A DNA stretch of 64,000 bases, from positions 45,282,758 to 45,346,757 of the forward strand of contig OX485805.1 of assembly GCA_950295325.1 (NCBI GenBank), read 5' to 3'. The stretch is from Polytrichum commune. Lineage: Eukaryota; Streptophyta; Polytrichopsida; Polytrichales; Polytrichaceae. Every line of letters begins with the position of its first letter. Position 1 is the stretch's first letter. The notes beneath the pieces were generated by a model that saw only the letters and a list, made by a program, of their open reading frames with translations, ran no database searches and was not told the DNA's origin. Positions 12,111-25,189 of this stretch are shown in pieces. The translations under genes and the position numbers were made by a program.

Positions 12111-14382
12111 ATCGTGAGCTACGAATAGAAAGGGCTGATCTCTCTAGTCATCAGCAGAGTGATCCTTGGACAGCCTCAAGGAAATGACATCTGCAATCGC
12201 AATTATCTACCAACTGGACATTTTATCCACCGATCAACCCCAAGTCACTACAATCCCGTGTGAACTTGGAGAAGGTGGAGAGCTGGGTTCTGTTATTTTC
12301 ACAACAGCAATGGTTTTCATTTGTTAGTGGCAGGATGTACGACCTTAAGTTGAAAATCTCTCTTACAGGTATCAATTTGGAGGTGTAGTCACCTGTCTGT
12401 ATCATAAATGTGTCAATTGATATTATCTTGAGGCCCACAAATTGAGTAGGTGCCGATGGCGAAAGTATTCTAGGAAGTGTGTTGGAGGTGGAAAATCTGG
12501 TTGCATCTCTTGGGCCACCCCAAGTTGTGTACAATCGTCATTTGTACTTGTGTATGCGAACTTTTTGATGACTGCAAGTGGCAGTTATTATGATGTTCCT
12601 GTTATTATGGAACACTTCCCATCTGGGCACTTAATCAAGGTTTACAGCTCGTCTTTGAGAATAAACAAGTTCAAGAGTTCCAATTCTTGCTGTTTATGTA
12701 GTAATGTCAGATGGAGGGAGGTTCCAATAATTTTCATGAGATCTATAATTGCAAATCAATGATTAGAATAGGGGCACGCATTTAGTGAATGTGAATTGTA
12801 CTTGAAGGAACCATTGACACCATCCTAATGCAAAATTATTGCTGCTTACTGCATGTTGAAAATTACGGACTTGCGATTGAAACTGGCTGGTGGTCGACTA
12901 TCTCACGGGCTCTTTACACTAGGGGTGGTTGTGGTAATGGTGCTATGTTTATGGTATCTAGCATCAAATGCACTATTTGCAGGCCGCCTAAATGTAAATG
13001 TACTTGAATGCAAAGTGTCATGAGATGACAGTAACAAAAAAGTTGTTGATCATTATTATAACCTAACATATATCTCAAAATAGGGTAAGTGACACTATTA
13101 TGCATGTGACACTATACACCATAGATGGTGTAGTGGTTTACTTTCTTTAGTTCTATTTCTGTGCCCAAGATAGTGACCCCTTGCCTCATGATGAATGTTG
13201 ACGGCTGGGGTTAGAGCTCATGCCAAATGGGCGGGCTCCAACCGTATGAGCCATGACCCCACCATGGGGGGAAGGGGGTGTCAGGCCTGGGGCCCGCGAT
13301 CCATCAACCTTGCCAATTTTTTAATCCTGATTGAAAATTGTTACCCATCTCACTCAATTTCAAAACAAATTGCCCTTGCATTCTAGAAGGCCATGTGATC
13401 ACAAATTCCATACAAAGTGATTAAGCAATGACCTTCAAGGTGATTAAGCAATGGATTGGAATTTTATTCCCAAAGTGAAACCATCAATGATAAAAAAATG
13501 AACTGATTTTGAAGCTAGAATGCCGAAAGCATGTAATGTAATGAAACTTGATTACTTACTGTGCAAAGTCTTGCTAAGTCAATCTCTATTGTGTAAGTAG
13601 GTAAAGGAAAGTTAATTTTTGGAACATATGAGGCGCTTGACCGCCTTGTTTTCCCGTCAAGTAAAGAAAAGGTTTCAATAAGTACAAGTAAGTTCGAATT
13701 TGGACGCGAGCAGTGTGTGAGATGAAATTTGATTTTGAAGAGCTTTGCAGAGGGTTAGGTATTTTTAGTTGTATGGTGCCCATTGCCTCATAGACATAGG
13801 CTAACAGGATTACGTATATTGATTCTTCATCTACCGTCTTAACTTACCTACAGAATCTGCCATTTGTGTGTCAAAGGATGCTCGCCAGCTATTAATGTAA
13901 TCTAATTATAGACACATTGAGCTCTGAATCTGAGCTTGTGTTTTGAAATTAGGTCAACAGCTCTACATAGTGATGCCTCTCCTTGTGACAAAATTGAATC
14001 AACTGCACACTAATCAAAAGGGCTCCATTGAGGTATTTGATGTAGCTGCATCACTGACTCACCAACTTGTATTCCCTGTTTATTTCTCTATAATTTGTGC
14101 AAGCTGCAAAACATGGAAAAATTACCTAGCAAATGCAATGAACAAAATCCACGGACTGCCAGACCCTAAACAGTATGATTTTTTGGGGGGGGGGAGGGGG
14201 GGGGGGGGAAGAATGGCATTTAGCTTCCGTCCACAAAGGGGAGCTGAATATGGAAAAAATAAAATCCAGAGTGTAGGGAATGGACACAGTTGAAAAATTG
14301 GATCCTAAATTTTGAAAGATGGAAAAGTATCATTCACACAAGAATTTTATGCCTAATAAGCCGAAGAATGGCCAAGACCTAC
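12111..14382. other. HPGT 3' flank and intergenic DNA; MITE end and poly-G tract
   Basis: No further coding exon was found. The first few hundred bases probably hold the HPGT 3' UTR. Near 13084-13135 a GTAAGTGACACTA...GGTGTAGTG stretch resembles the right end of the CACTACAC MITE family, but its left end is unclear. A G-tract interrupted by a single A lies at 14185-14208. The terminators of the two flanking, convergent genes must lie here. Confidence 0.45.
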
Positions 14383-16420
14383 CTACCGCCTCCTTCCTCT
14401 GAATTGCACTTGGTTTTTCTTCTTTGCAGCTGAGGCTGAGGTACGCCCACCCCCCATTTCCTTGAAGGGCATGCCCATCAATGCCAAAAGTTTTTGGCCC
14501 TCAGTGTCGTTTGTTGCTGTGGTGATAATGCAGATGTCCATGCCCCGTTGCTTGTCAATGTTTTCGAACCGAATTTCAGGGAACACGCTAATTTCTGGCA
14601 AGCCCAAGGTGTAGTTGCCCTTGCCATCAAAACTGTAGGGGTTGACGCCCTGGAAATCCCGGGTTCGTGGCAGCGCCAAGTTGATAAGCCTGTCCAAGAA
14701 AGCATACATCAACTGCACAGAGCGGTTGACATGAAAAATGAGAAACTTCATCAACAGGTAGGAGTTGGAATGTGAGATAAGGGTTTTTGAAATAGGAGCA
14801 ATGCAAGCACAGGAAACAAAAACCTTGTATTAGTCATCAGTTCAGTTAACCTCGGGGAGGACGCACCGCTTGCAGGTGAAATTGAACTGACAAGTGGATA
14901 GTTTTCCGTAGTGAGCAACTCCCAAGTACATTACCGCAATACTTAAGACTCTTGAGAATAGACGGTGGTTGTGTGCACACATACTTGTAAGAGAGAAACC
15001 ATCTACCATATTATTGTTATGACATGGATCTCTTGTTTTCTTTTCTTTTGCTACATCTTTTTGGCATGGGGTTGCTAGAGGTGATTAATGACGTTCGGAT
15101 AGGAGACACAACAAGGATAAGGGGCACATTTTACACGACAACAACAACAACAACGGCCGCCTTGTACATTCACATAGGGCAATCTTCCACAATTCATGGA
15201 AGCAAGGCTTTGTATTCTCTTTCTAGCCACCATACCACACAACCTCGTCGCACAGACTCAAAGTAGAATGAACACCACTTAATCCCCCGAACACCAATGC
15301 TTAAATCCACGAAGAATTTCTCCTTCCATTTTCAGCAAGGAAGCACAAGCTCTAAACCAACAAACAAGCAGACTAACTTACTGACTAGGGCAAATTGTGA
15401 GGAGAATGCAAAATACCTCGCCACGCAATGTGAGAGTAACACCCACGGGCACGCCCTCCCTCAGCTTGAATCCAGCAATAGCCTTCCTGGACCGAGTGAC
15501 CACCGATTTCTGACCCGTCACCAGCGCCAAGTCCCGAATGGTGCCTTCCAATGCCTTAGCGTTTTGTGAAGCCTCTCCCACTCCACAGTTGACCACTACC
15601 TTCTTCACAAACGGAATCTGCCATCGAATTCCCAACCATCACATGACAACATCATCATCGATGCCATACCCCAACCACACCTCCACCTCAGAACTAACAT
15701 ACTTCAAATTGCAAACCATTCCAAATTGAAAGTTACAACAACAGAATCATCACCACCACCACCAATGCCACACCTCCACCTCGCAAACGTGGAGATTATG
15801 CCCTCCACCCGAAGTTTCTTAGGGTGAATAAAAAAATCAATCACATCCGCCTCACTCAGAAAAATCCATACCACACGTTCCAACAAATTGTCTACAAAGT
15901 TCTAAATAATGCACATAATCTCAAATTGATGGAAACTAGCATAGATAATGGCCAATGCATGGAACCGGCTACCCAAGGACCACTACCCAGTACCCAAACA
16001 CTCCAAATTGGTTCGAATTGAGCTAGGGTTTGGAGGGTTTTGTTGACAAACCTGGAAAGGGTTGGTGTACTTGTACTCCTCCTGCATTGCGGGCACCACC
16101 TTGGACTGGTAAATTCCGAGCAACCGCTGCACGGTCTTCTCCTCCGTGGCGGTCTCGCCCTCGGCCGTGGCCATGGCCGCCCTGGTGGTCACCAAGGCTC
16201 CGCGGGTGAAGCTTGTGGATGCCGCGCGCATTGGTGTTGCGACGGCCACACGGGTGCCAAGGAAGGCGGCATTGGAACTGCAACAGCTGCTGCTACTGCT
16301 GCTGCTGCTGGCGGCCATGGCCAAGTGCGCGTGGGAGCTGGCGAGCGCCAACGACGACGCCATGGCGGCCGTGCTCATTGTGGTGAGCAAGAGAGTGGAG
16401 ATGCGCGGAGATCGACGCAC
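14383..16420 (-). CDS. RPL5: 50S ribosomal protein L5, chloroplastic (nuclear-encoded), 3 exons
   Basis: Exons on the minus strand are 16420-16052, 15617-15417 and 14712-14383, with GT-AG junctions and all phases 0. The sum is 900 nt, giving 299 residues; the extra length over bacterial L5 (about 180) is a leader. Residues 1 to about 85 are rich in Ser, Ala and Thr with few acids, including a polyserine run coded by GCT/CTG repeats, as expected of a plastid transit peptide. The mature part carries L5 hallmarks: [21 protein letters not shown]-like [72 protein letters not shown] and [10 protein letters not shown]5 binds 5S rRNA in the large-subunit central protuberance. The C-terminal basic tail is a plant-type extension. 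In-frame Mets at residues 15 and 20 are alternative starts. Confidence 0.93.
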
Positions 16421-16530
16421 AACCCTGAGCGACGGAGAATTGCAGAGAAATGCGCAGGATTCCTCCGCGGATTGAAGGTGGGTAGCGAGGAAGAGCGCCT
16501 TCCCGTGACCTTATCCTCTCGAGGGACGGA

Positions 16531-17290
16531 TTCAGGGACACACTCCAACTTTCAACCCCTTCTCCCTTTCTTTCTCCGGCCCTTACACTATCCCCACCCA
16601 TACACGCTATGTGGCGCTGCATATTTCGGGCCACTCTTCAAAGCCCATTTGAGCCACCTATCCCTAATGTCTCTCAAAGAGGGACGAAACCATGGGTGGC
16701 CTTAATCCTTCTTTGAGAAAACTTTCTATTAAGACCTCGCTAGCTCGACGTACATTGGAGGCCCTATGTTTAAAGTTGGGTGGAATTTTTGGGACTTTTT
16801 TTCTCATCTCTTGAACTTTTGAGAGAATTTTAGGATTTAAAATAGGGTATGCGCATGGGACCTGATGTCCAGAATCGCGGATCGACTTACTCAACTTGGA
16901 TTCAAGGGCACTCCAACTTCAGCCCCTTCTCCCTTTCTTTCTCCGGCCCTCCCATCATCCCCACCCATGCATGCTATGTGGCACTGCATATTTCGGGCCA
17001 CTCTTCAAAGCCCATGAAAGCTACTTTTTTGTAATGTCTCTCAAAGAGGGACGAAACCATGGGTGCCCTTAATCCTTCTTTGACAAAACTTTCTATTAAG
17101 AGCTCGCTAGCTCGTCTTACATTGGAGCCCTATGTTAAAAGTTTGGTGAAAATTTCGGGACCTCTGTTTTTTTGTTTTTTTTTTTTCTTAGTTTTTTTAA
17201 TCTCTCGAACTTTTGAGAGAATTTTAGGATTTAAAGTAGGGTATGTGCATGAGACATGCTATCCTGAATCTCGGATTAGCTTACCCAAGG
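16531..17290. repeat. 370-bp tandem duplication upstream of RPL5
   Basis: Two direct copies (about 16531-16895 and 16901-17290) share CCTTCTCCCTTTCTTTCTCC, TTTCGGGCCACTCTTCAAAG, TCTCAAAGAGGGACGAAACC and GAGAGAATTTTAGGATTTAA in the same order at a spacing of about 370 bp. The second copy has a poly-T expansion near 17165-17190. A weaker relative of the first 60 bp lies near 18996-19050, so this is also a dispersed sequence. It starts 110 bp upstream of the RPL5 start codon and may contain its promoter. Confidence 0.75.
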
Positions 17291-20200
17291 CTAGCTTTGG
17301 CATGCCAATCCTAATAAGACAAGCTATAAATTTGGTTATTAATAGCTTGGCACCACTCTTTGTCTATGGCAATTTAAGCATTGAGAAAATGTGGGCAATT
17401 TTGTGTTAATTCTCATAAACTCAAGGTTTGGAACTATACCCATGGTTTTGTTTGCTTTACTTTATGAATAACTTTATTGAAGTAAGGTAGAAAAACATGT
17501 TTTTGATGACCGCCCTAATCATAATACACAAAGTCCCCCAAAGCCGTGAAGTGCCGCATTTGTAGCTGTCATTTTGTAATTTGGAATGAGGGAAGTAGAT
17601 ATTGACTAGGTAAGAGAGGAATCTTAGATGTTGAAGAGTTTAGCGTGATGGAATAAGTGAGTTAAAAGGGTATGGACCAAGGTTCCTTGAAAGGGATACT
17701 AACTATACTCAAGTTTCCGTTCATCATTTTTCAAAAGATAGGTCAACCTATGTTGTGAATATGGGTTGGCAAAGAATCTTGCCATTGAAATTTTATATTG
17801 ATTTCAAATATTTATAATAATTTTATTGAACGTCGTGATATCAATTCCCATACTTGTGAAAAATCGCTCCAGTATCACACCTATACCACAATCCTGCAAA
17901 ATTGCTTAAGTTATCGGAAATGGGTTTGTCTACCTTAATAGGTAATGCATGAGGGGAGTGCATCATGGGGGATAAGGACACCATGCGAGGCAGTTTCCAA
18001 GCATAGGTGTTTGTGTTCCCCATAATACACTGCTCTGAATGCATTACCAAACGCAAAAGGCCCAAGGACGGGTTCCAACACCTCTTATTGGCTGGAGGAA
18101 ACATAATGCACTCCAAAATATGTGGGGTGCATTACACAAAGTAAGAGTACATCAAATTCCTTGTGGAATTTTGGAATGAGTCTTTACGAATTTTGTAAGC
18201 CATGTGTCAAGTGTTGTTTGGTCACTCTTCTTCATCGGACACCCATATATGATTTGTGTATGGTTTTGTGAATCAAAGAACAAACGCCATTAAGAAACAT
18301 GTTTGAAAGAGATAGGACCGCATCTTTAGGTTTTATTCATTGCTCCACAGTCAATAGTGAACATTGTAATTGGGAGGACCTATACATTCATGTAAGGAAT
18401 CAACCAACACACATTTCCAATAACCGTACCTAAATCAAGGGAGATTCAATTTCTAATCCAAATTTTGCTCATCCTTCATTATAGATTTGCAGACGCAACA
18501 CGAGGTTTGTTGTGTAATTCTAATCGATAAGATTTTGGAGAACGTGAAAAATGATTTGAATGACACCCACATACCTTGTTAGGGCATGTGGATGGTTGGC
18601 TGAATGAGGGGTTAGGGTCGGCCATCACTTGGCAACTGCCAACCATTAGATGTAGCCATCTTATCATCTACGATTGAAATTCGCCAAAATCAAGGGTTTG
18701 GTGCAATAAGGATATTTTTTGGGGCCCAACTAATTTGAGCTAGTGTGTAGAGAGTAATGGACCAACCCGAGTGATCTTTCACATGAAAGAGCACATCCAT
18801 GGCTGCCACCATATCTCTCTCCTACCTTACAGGACCCGGAGGCATATTGATCACCCCTGCATCCCACCACATCATTGTCTACACTAGTCGACCTATATTT
18901 AGAAGCACCAAACAAGATAGAGAAGAGGAGATAGAGAATGTCCTCCTACATTAACCTCTGGCTAGATGTTTGCTTAAAGGAAAAGTATTCTAACTTAACC
19001 CCTCTCCCTTACTTCTTCAAGTCTCTCAAACTATCTCCACCCACACATGGTACGGTAGATGGTATCTACCAACCTGAGTTCTCTTGCATATTAATTAAGG
19101 ACAATATATGTTACATATGAATTAGTGCGGTCCACAACGTACATCACTAACCCGCACTAATGGTCTTGTATCATTAGGTGGCAACCAAAGAAAATATCAC
19201 CTGACCCATGGTTCTAGATGACACCTTCATGACACAAGTCATGAAGGTGCTCTAGTTAACGTGGCACGCCAATTCTAATGCCACACTAAATTCTAAACTT
19301 AAAAGTTTAGTATAAATTAGAGTTATGCCTTCTTGACATGTTGTACATGTGTATATGCAATAATGCGACTTTCTTAGAATACAACACCCGTCAACAACCA
19401 CCGGAGATACACATGCAAAAGGAACCACATTTGGGCTCAAACCTTTAACTTACGGGTAAGTGTTTCTTGCACTATTATGCCTAAGAGCAAATTGTAGAGG
19501 CCCATTTGGTGTGCTTCCCGTGGAAATGCTCTTGTGGTCCAAGCAAAGTGATCATTTCCCTCATTTTAAGATTATTAGTAAATTGTCCATGAAAGATGTA
19601 AGTCATGATCTATCAATCTCGTTTTGCATTTGGGCCACATTTACGAGATGTGCATAATTGTAATATATGGCCTTATATTGTGGACTACCAACTCCATAAC
19701 ACATTTCCGACTGTTGAATTCACTTGAGAATTGTCTCATCCACTTAGCAATTATTAATAACGAAGATTGTCATTCCTATGCAGATGCAACAATTACAAAA
19801 GTCTAAAGTGAAAGCTTCTCTCTCTTGTCACATAGACCCTCCTACTTATATATATTATTGAATCTATATCAATTGATATATTCTTTTGCACATAGTCCAA
19901 TCTCATTGTGGCTCATGTCTTTTTGGTGTTCATTTGTAAGTGCAAGGCCTTGCCATATATACTCAAACATAAATATCATAATAAGGAGGGTGACAACATA
20001 AGCCCCACAAACCTTAGATTAACATGAAGATTTGTATTTGAAATGATGTGCTTTAAAAAGAAAGAACCTTCATAAAGCATCAACACGACATTCTTAAGAC
20101 CCATATATGCTAACGCTCTATCCTAAACAAGGAGCCTAAGCAAGCTGACATATTCAAGGCAAGCTTAAATCAAATCCAGATGAGACATAGAGTAGAGGCA

Positions 20201-22600
20201 TCCATAACCGATCACTCAAGAGATTTTGCCCCATATCTCAAGAAGTACAAGGTGGTACAAATTGTTCCTGTATAGGATGATAGAAATAAGGAGGATTGCA
20301 AATTTTTCGATAATTTTATTCCTCGTATTTTCCGTAAAGTAATTTTTGCATATTTTGAAGCCAAAAGTTGGCCCGAACATATTCTTAATGTCATAACCAC
20401 TACTTTAAACCCCAGACTCCTCCTTGCTTTAGTATTCAAAACTAGGACATGTGTCACGTTACTATTAGTGTCGGCCTGGTCAAAATTCAATCTTAACTCG
20501 GTCGAATATCCAGTACCCTATAGATTGCCGATGGGGTCCTAATCTGGAATAGGTGCCTCTACTATAGTTGAGATCCAACTTTAATGCGTATTCACTCCGC
20601 AAACTATTTCTACTTGTAGTTATTTCTGATTCCTCACCTAAGGGTGGCCTCTTAAGGACCTTAATGATGTCATGACCAAATAAATGAAGTCACACAATCT
20701 CAATCCTTTGTTCTCTAACAACTTCTAGATGCTATCTCTTATTCAATTTAATAAGATTATTTTATTCTTCTTTCCTTTTTTTACTTGTGAGTGCAAATGA
20801 GATTTGTTTTTGCTATTAATACCATGTACAACTAACCAAGCTCATGAACACCAAGGCCAAGCCAAGGAGTGAGAAGCCGGAGATCCATAACCAAGACACC
20901 TAAAACACTATAACAAGCCCTAATTGTCATCCACATTGTTTCATTCAATATGATTATTCAAGGAATGTGCACACGATCTAAAGGAAAGCATATCCTTAGC
21001 AAAAAAAATAAGGTTTGAATCCACTTCTTGTAGGATATAAATCAAGCAATTAGTGCTAGATGATTGGTAAATTTGAATCGTGCTCATAGCCAATTTCCTC
21101 ATTGTTTTTGGAACTCATATGAATATCTTATGCATTATCAGAGCGAAGATTCTTATTCTTATTAAATGATCATATGAGTAACGATCATCATATTGAGACG
21201 TAATGGAACGATAACGATCATCATATTGATAATCACTCCCTCCCCCTACACTCCCAATTGTGTAGTATGTCAAGCCTAAAATGCCTGACAATCCTTAAGG
21301 ACATTCAAGATGAATAATTAAATGAGCCATTGTTAACATTACCATTCTCCCTCGTGTTTACAAAGAATATTCGGAGTGCCCCAAGATCTATCACACCAAT
21401 TCATGGAAGTAACGTTTTTTCCCGTGCTATTCTAGCAGGTTCATTCTAACTTTCTATGTACCACAAGAGGAAGTATATTCGTTATTGTTAATCAAAGACT
21501 CCGGAAAATCTCAAAATAAATGCAAGTGGTTTAATGTCTAGTTCAATTTCTTATTGTGATGACATGTATTTGTGCCAAATTGGTTAATGCCGCTCATGCA
21601 AATCGCTTTATCAAGTCACATTGAAGATATTTTTGTGTTTTTCTCGTTTTTTAAACTTTAAAACCACGCCCTTAAATAGTCTCAAAATCGTGAAAAAATC
21701 TCCAATTACCGAATATGGTAATATTCAAGAAATTTGAATAGGTCGTTGGGTTCAAATGCAAATGATACCATTCGTCAAAATGGGATCAACCAAACCAAAG
21801 ACATCCCAAAAAAATTCAAATGCAACTTTGTTTCAAGCATGGGTGTCACCAAAAACAAGAATTATTTCATGGAGCCATGACTTGAAACAAAATAGTGGCA
21901 TATGCGCAAACTCAAACTTCTCCACCATTGTGGGGGAGGGGGTAGAAAGTTTTAATCTAGTATTCGCATTTTAAATTGATGTACTCTTTGTATCAAAAAT
22001 CTCTTAGTTCGGCACAAGTAAGTTGTAAGGGCATGTTTCGCCTTCGAAGCAATCTTATACTTAACCCACCCATAAATGGACTTGACAATGCTTGGGGGAC
22101 GAACGAATGGAATCGTCATGAAAGTGAAAAATCGACCTTGGGTTTCTTAAGAACGTCAAAAAATCATATGTTGGTTATGAGTTTCTAGTTTATAGAGTTG
22201 TATGATTGATTTGCATGCGGTTAAGATGATTACACACAATAATAATGTGTGTTGTTTTCCACTTTGATGAAGAGAATTGAGATTAATTAATTAAGAAAAT
22301 TTAGCCATACAGAATTACATACAAAAACAGAATTTGGCTTTACAAGTTCCATTAAAGAAACCATCTTGTCATAGTTTACAAAGAACCTATTAACCTTCCC
22401 TTATGTCTAACACGAGTTATGTAACAAAGTTGCAAAAGGACCTTCAAAACATGCGTTTTCTTTCTAGTTGTGAACGCTACCACAATGGTGTCCAAACAAC
22501 GAGATGAAGGAGCCAAAAACCCATTTATACTAATTGCACAACTACTATTAGCAAGCTTGCAAAAAAGCATGAAACTTGTTGAGAAAAAGGGGCCATTCCA
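17291..22600. other. AT-rich intergenic DNA, no gene recognised
   Basis: Only short motif-free frames occur. Unlike the region after 25 kb, no chain of phase-compatible exons with paired splice sites was found on either strand. One compact hairpin (19222-19249) is listed separately. Confidence 0.45.
19222..19249. other. Perfect 12-bp stem hairpin
   Basis: CACCTTCATGAC, a 4-base loop ACAA, then GTCATGAAGGTG. The stem is perfect. No U-tract follows and no gene is adjacent, so a terminator role is not supported. Confidence 0.5.
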
Positions 22601-22873
22601 TAAATAAATAAATAAATAAATAACCAACGTTGGGCAATCCGACATGAATTTGATCCCGTTGTCCCTACTTTGCTCAAGAATCCTCTTGTTGCAGAGTGGG
22701 TTTACTGCCTATCTTGCATGTCTAGGCTCTTGGCTTCCCACCTACATAGCTAGTTTTTATCTGTCAAGTAGAGAGAAGATTTCACAGTAGGAATTGAATT
22801 GCCAACCACTCCATTCGGAAATGGATACCTCTCCATTATCACCTGGTAATTTACGGTCATCTCAAACCAAGCC
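22601..22873 (+). repeat. Dispersed repeat, copy 1 (inverted relative at 58509-58781)
   Basis: The segment starts in an (AAAT)n run and contains CTCAAGAATCC, GAGTGGGTTTACTGCC, GGCTCTTGGCTTCC, AGTAGAGAGAAGATTTCACA and GGATACCTCTCCATTATCAC. The same blocks occur in the same order on the opposite strand at 58509-58781. Both translate to a similar LLKNP..A.WVY stretch, so the source may have been coding, but neither copy is open throughout. Confidence 0.65.
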
Positions 22874-25189
22874 ATCCCATACTGCAAATGGGAGTGTTGG
22901 GTCCAGACATCATGCACAACTTCCATTGCAACCCAAACTATCAACCAACAAACCATCACAATGAGAAAACATAGGGTCCATTTGACAAAATCTATTTCAC
23001 ACATGCAAATTTCTAGGACTTGGTAATATGCTTGTCCATTTCAACGCATGTTGTGAAAATCCGCCCAATGTGTAAAATGTCTAAACATGTTCGTTGTCAA
23101 ATGGACCCCAACTTCCTTGTTGTGTATTTTACCCTTTCTCCTTGATCGGATGCCCTCAAATATACCCCCGGGCCCACTTCTCAACACATTTTCCTAACAT
23201 TGTTACCCTAATGCTACAAAAATTTAACCAATGAACTTGCTTGGGTGGTTGTGGTGGGACCCTTCATACTACATATTAACTACTATGAGCATAAGAAGGT
23301 GTATTATTTATTTGCGGCATTAGCATACATAGTATACATAAGGGAGAGGTATTATTTTTACTCTAGTGTGTACAATTAATGTCGCAACCCTTAACAATCT
23401 TAGTCATTTTCCATTTCTAGCAAAGGTCACGAGCACTAACCCTTCATATTCCGCCATGCTAATGATTAGCTCCTCCTACCCCAAACCTTATAATTTATAA
23501 TAGGGAAACCAACCCCCCTACTTTGCTTTTGGGACTCACACCTTAATTGGTAACCAATTCTTAGATGTGGACTTCCATCCATGGAAGTCCAATCTTATGT
23601 TGATCATTGCATTGCCGGAGCAACACTACAACAACCCGAACCATACTAGGCAACTATCCCCTCACATTGGACCAAAGCTCATGAAGGCCGTGCCGTTCAG
23701 CCTCGGGTGGGTGAGGCTACACCACCTCACCCATATAAGCCTCTAGGACTTTTGCAGGGCCCCTACCCCACCGTTAAGAAAGCTTTTGTCTCTCTACCAA
23801 GAGTTGGGGCCAAGTAGACATTTTCTTTTAGCCGCTGGGCCTAGAAGCTCCCAGCAACTTCAGAACACCATAACTTCCTTGCATGATGTCTGATGCTAAC
23901 AAATGACCACTCCATCGTCATCTACACTTCACGTAGATGCCGATGGACTCCTCTATTGGCCCATTCCGGCAAGTATTGAGAAAGTTATGCCTGTTCAAAC
24001 CTTGACAGTCCTGGGAGCCACTCCCAGGCCACTACTGTACCAGGGCCCACTTAAATTGCCATATCTCCTAGCTCACACATCCCATTGAGGTGTTCTTGAG
24101 CATTCTAGAATCAGCACGCCATATGCTACGCAATAGCTCATGGCCTTACCCTCGTGCCTCCTAGTCTCCGTGGGTGGGAGGCATTTCCAATGCCCGGGGC
24201 CCTCACCCACACTAGAATCACTTGAGCCCTCTTACCAACGGCACCACAAGTCCCAGGTGTCACTCCGGGGTCCCCCTTGTGCCCATGGTATTTCGGGCAC
24301 TCCTTATGGAGAGGTGCGCGACAATTAAAAATGCTATTTATAATGTTGAAGTAAAGGTAGATGCACAAAAGGGGGTTGTAGGGTTTAGAGGAAAAAGTAA
24401 CATTAGATGTGTTAGTTTCATCCAATTCATATTCTCATCCATTGGAGTTATATGGTAATAGTTCTCAACGACTACCTTTTTCATTCTTGTTGGGGTTTGC
24501 ATTTTGGGCTCTAGGTTTCTACAAACTGGAGGCCCTTGGAGTGTTCATGGGCTCCCTTGAGTTTTGCTCTATGGATTGTGGCTAATTTATTGTGCTCTTG
24601 TCTCTGCTTGCTTGATGCAATGTTGTTTTACATGTTATGGATCACGAAACGTTCAACAACTTTCTCATCAGGAAGTGAAAGTGGATTTTATATGTAATAA
24701 ATGCCTATTTAATCAAGATGTTTATTTCGTAAATTGTAGGGGAGGCGCTTATTACATTACACTAAATAACTTAATATAAATACATGAGTCCATTTTCTAG
24801 CCGGCAGTTAGTACATATACATTTGTTTTTCTTTATAAACTTCTCATACATGTGGGGATTAATTTCATAGAGACACACGCACGTCATTTAAGTTCCCAAT
24901 AAAAAGTCCACCCCCCCCCCACCCCCACCCCCGGGATAGTCATGCAAGCTTCAAAACTTAAGAACTTTTAATTGTAGTTCTTGATTATTGCACTCTCGCT
25001 AGTACTCATTTGACCTATCAATGCACATGTCAAAGATATGAAATCAATCATGTGAACAATTAAAACAAAGTACCCTAATCTCATAAATATGGATCAATTC
25101 CAACAATAGCAAGTTGATATTGATTGTGTTTAGTATATGAAGAAATTGAAAGGTATAAAGTTGTTCTCAAGTGCGAGTAACCACCTCCC
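22874..25189. other. Intergenic DNA with a GC-richer block
   Basis: About 23640-24330 is visibly richer in G and C than its surroundings, without a convincing gene. It could be an old LTR-retrotransposon piece, but no long terminal repeat, primer-binding site or polymerase motif was seen. A C-tract lies near 24911-24932. The rest is AT-rich. Confidence 0.4.

Noticed and set aside
12223-12762. Overlapping ORFs of about 105 codons on both strands after HPGT
   Set aside because: The HPGT reading frame ends at 12110 in a family-typical C-terminus, and these frames show no domain; probably 3' UTR and flank.
16040-16705. 221-codon plus-strand ORF
   Set aside because: It lies antisense to RPL5 exon 1 and owes its openness to the GC-rich transit-peptide coding sequence; the minus strand has clear L5 homology.
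19222-19249. Rho-independent-type terminator
   Set aside because: Perfect hairpin but no U-tract and no adjacent gene; a bacterial-style terminator is not expected in plant nuclear DNA.
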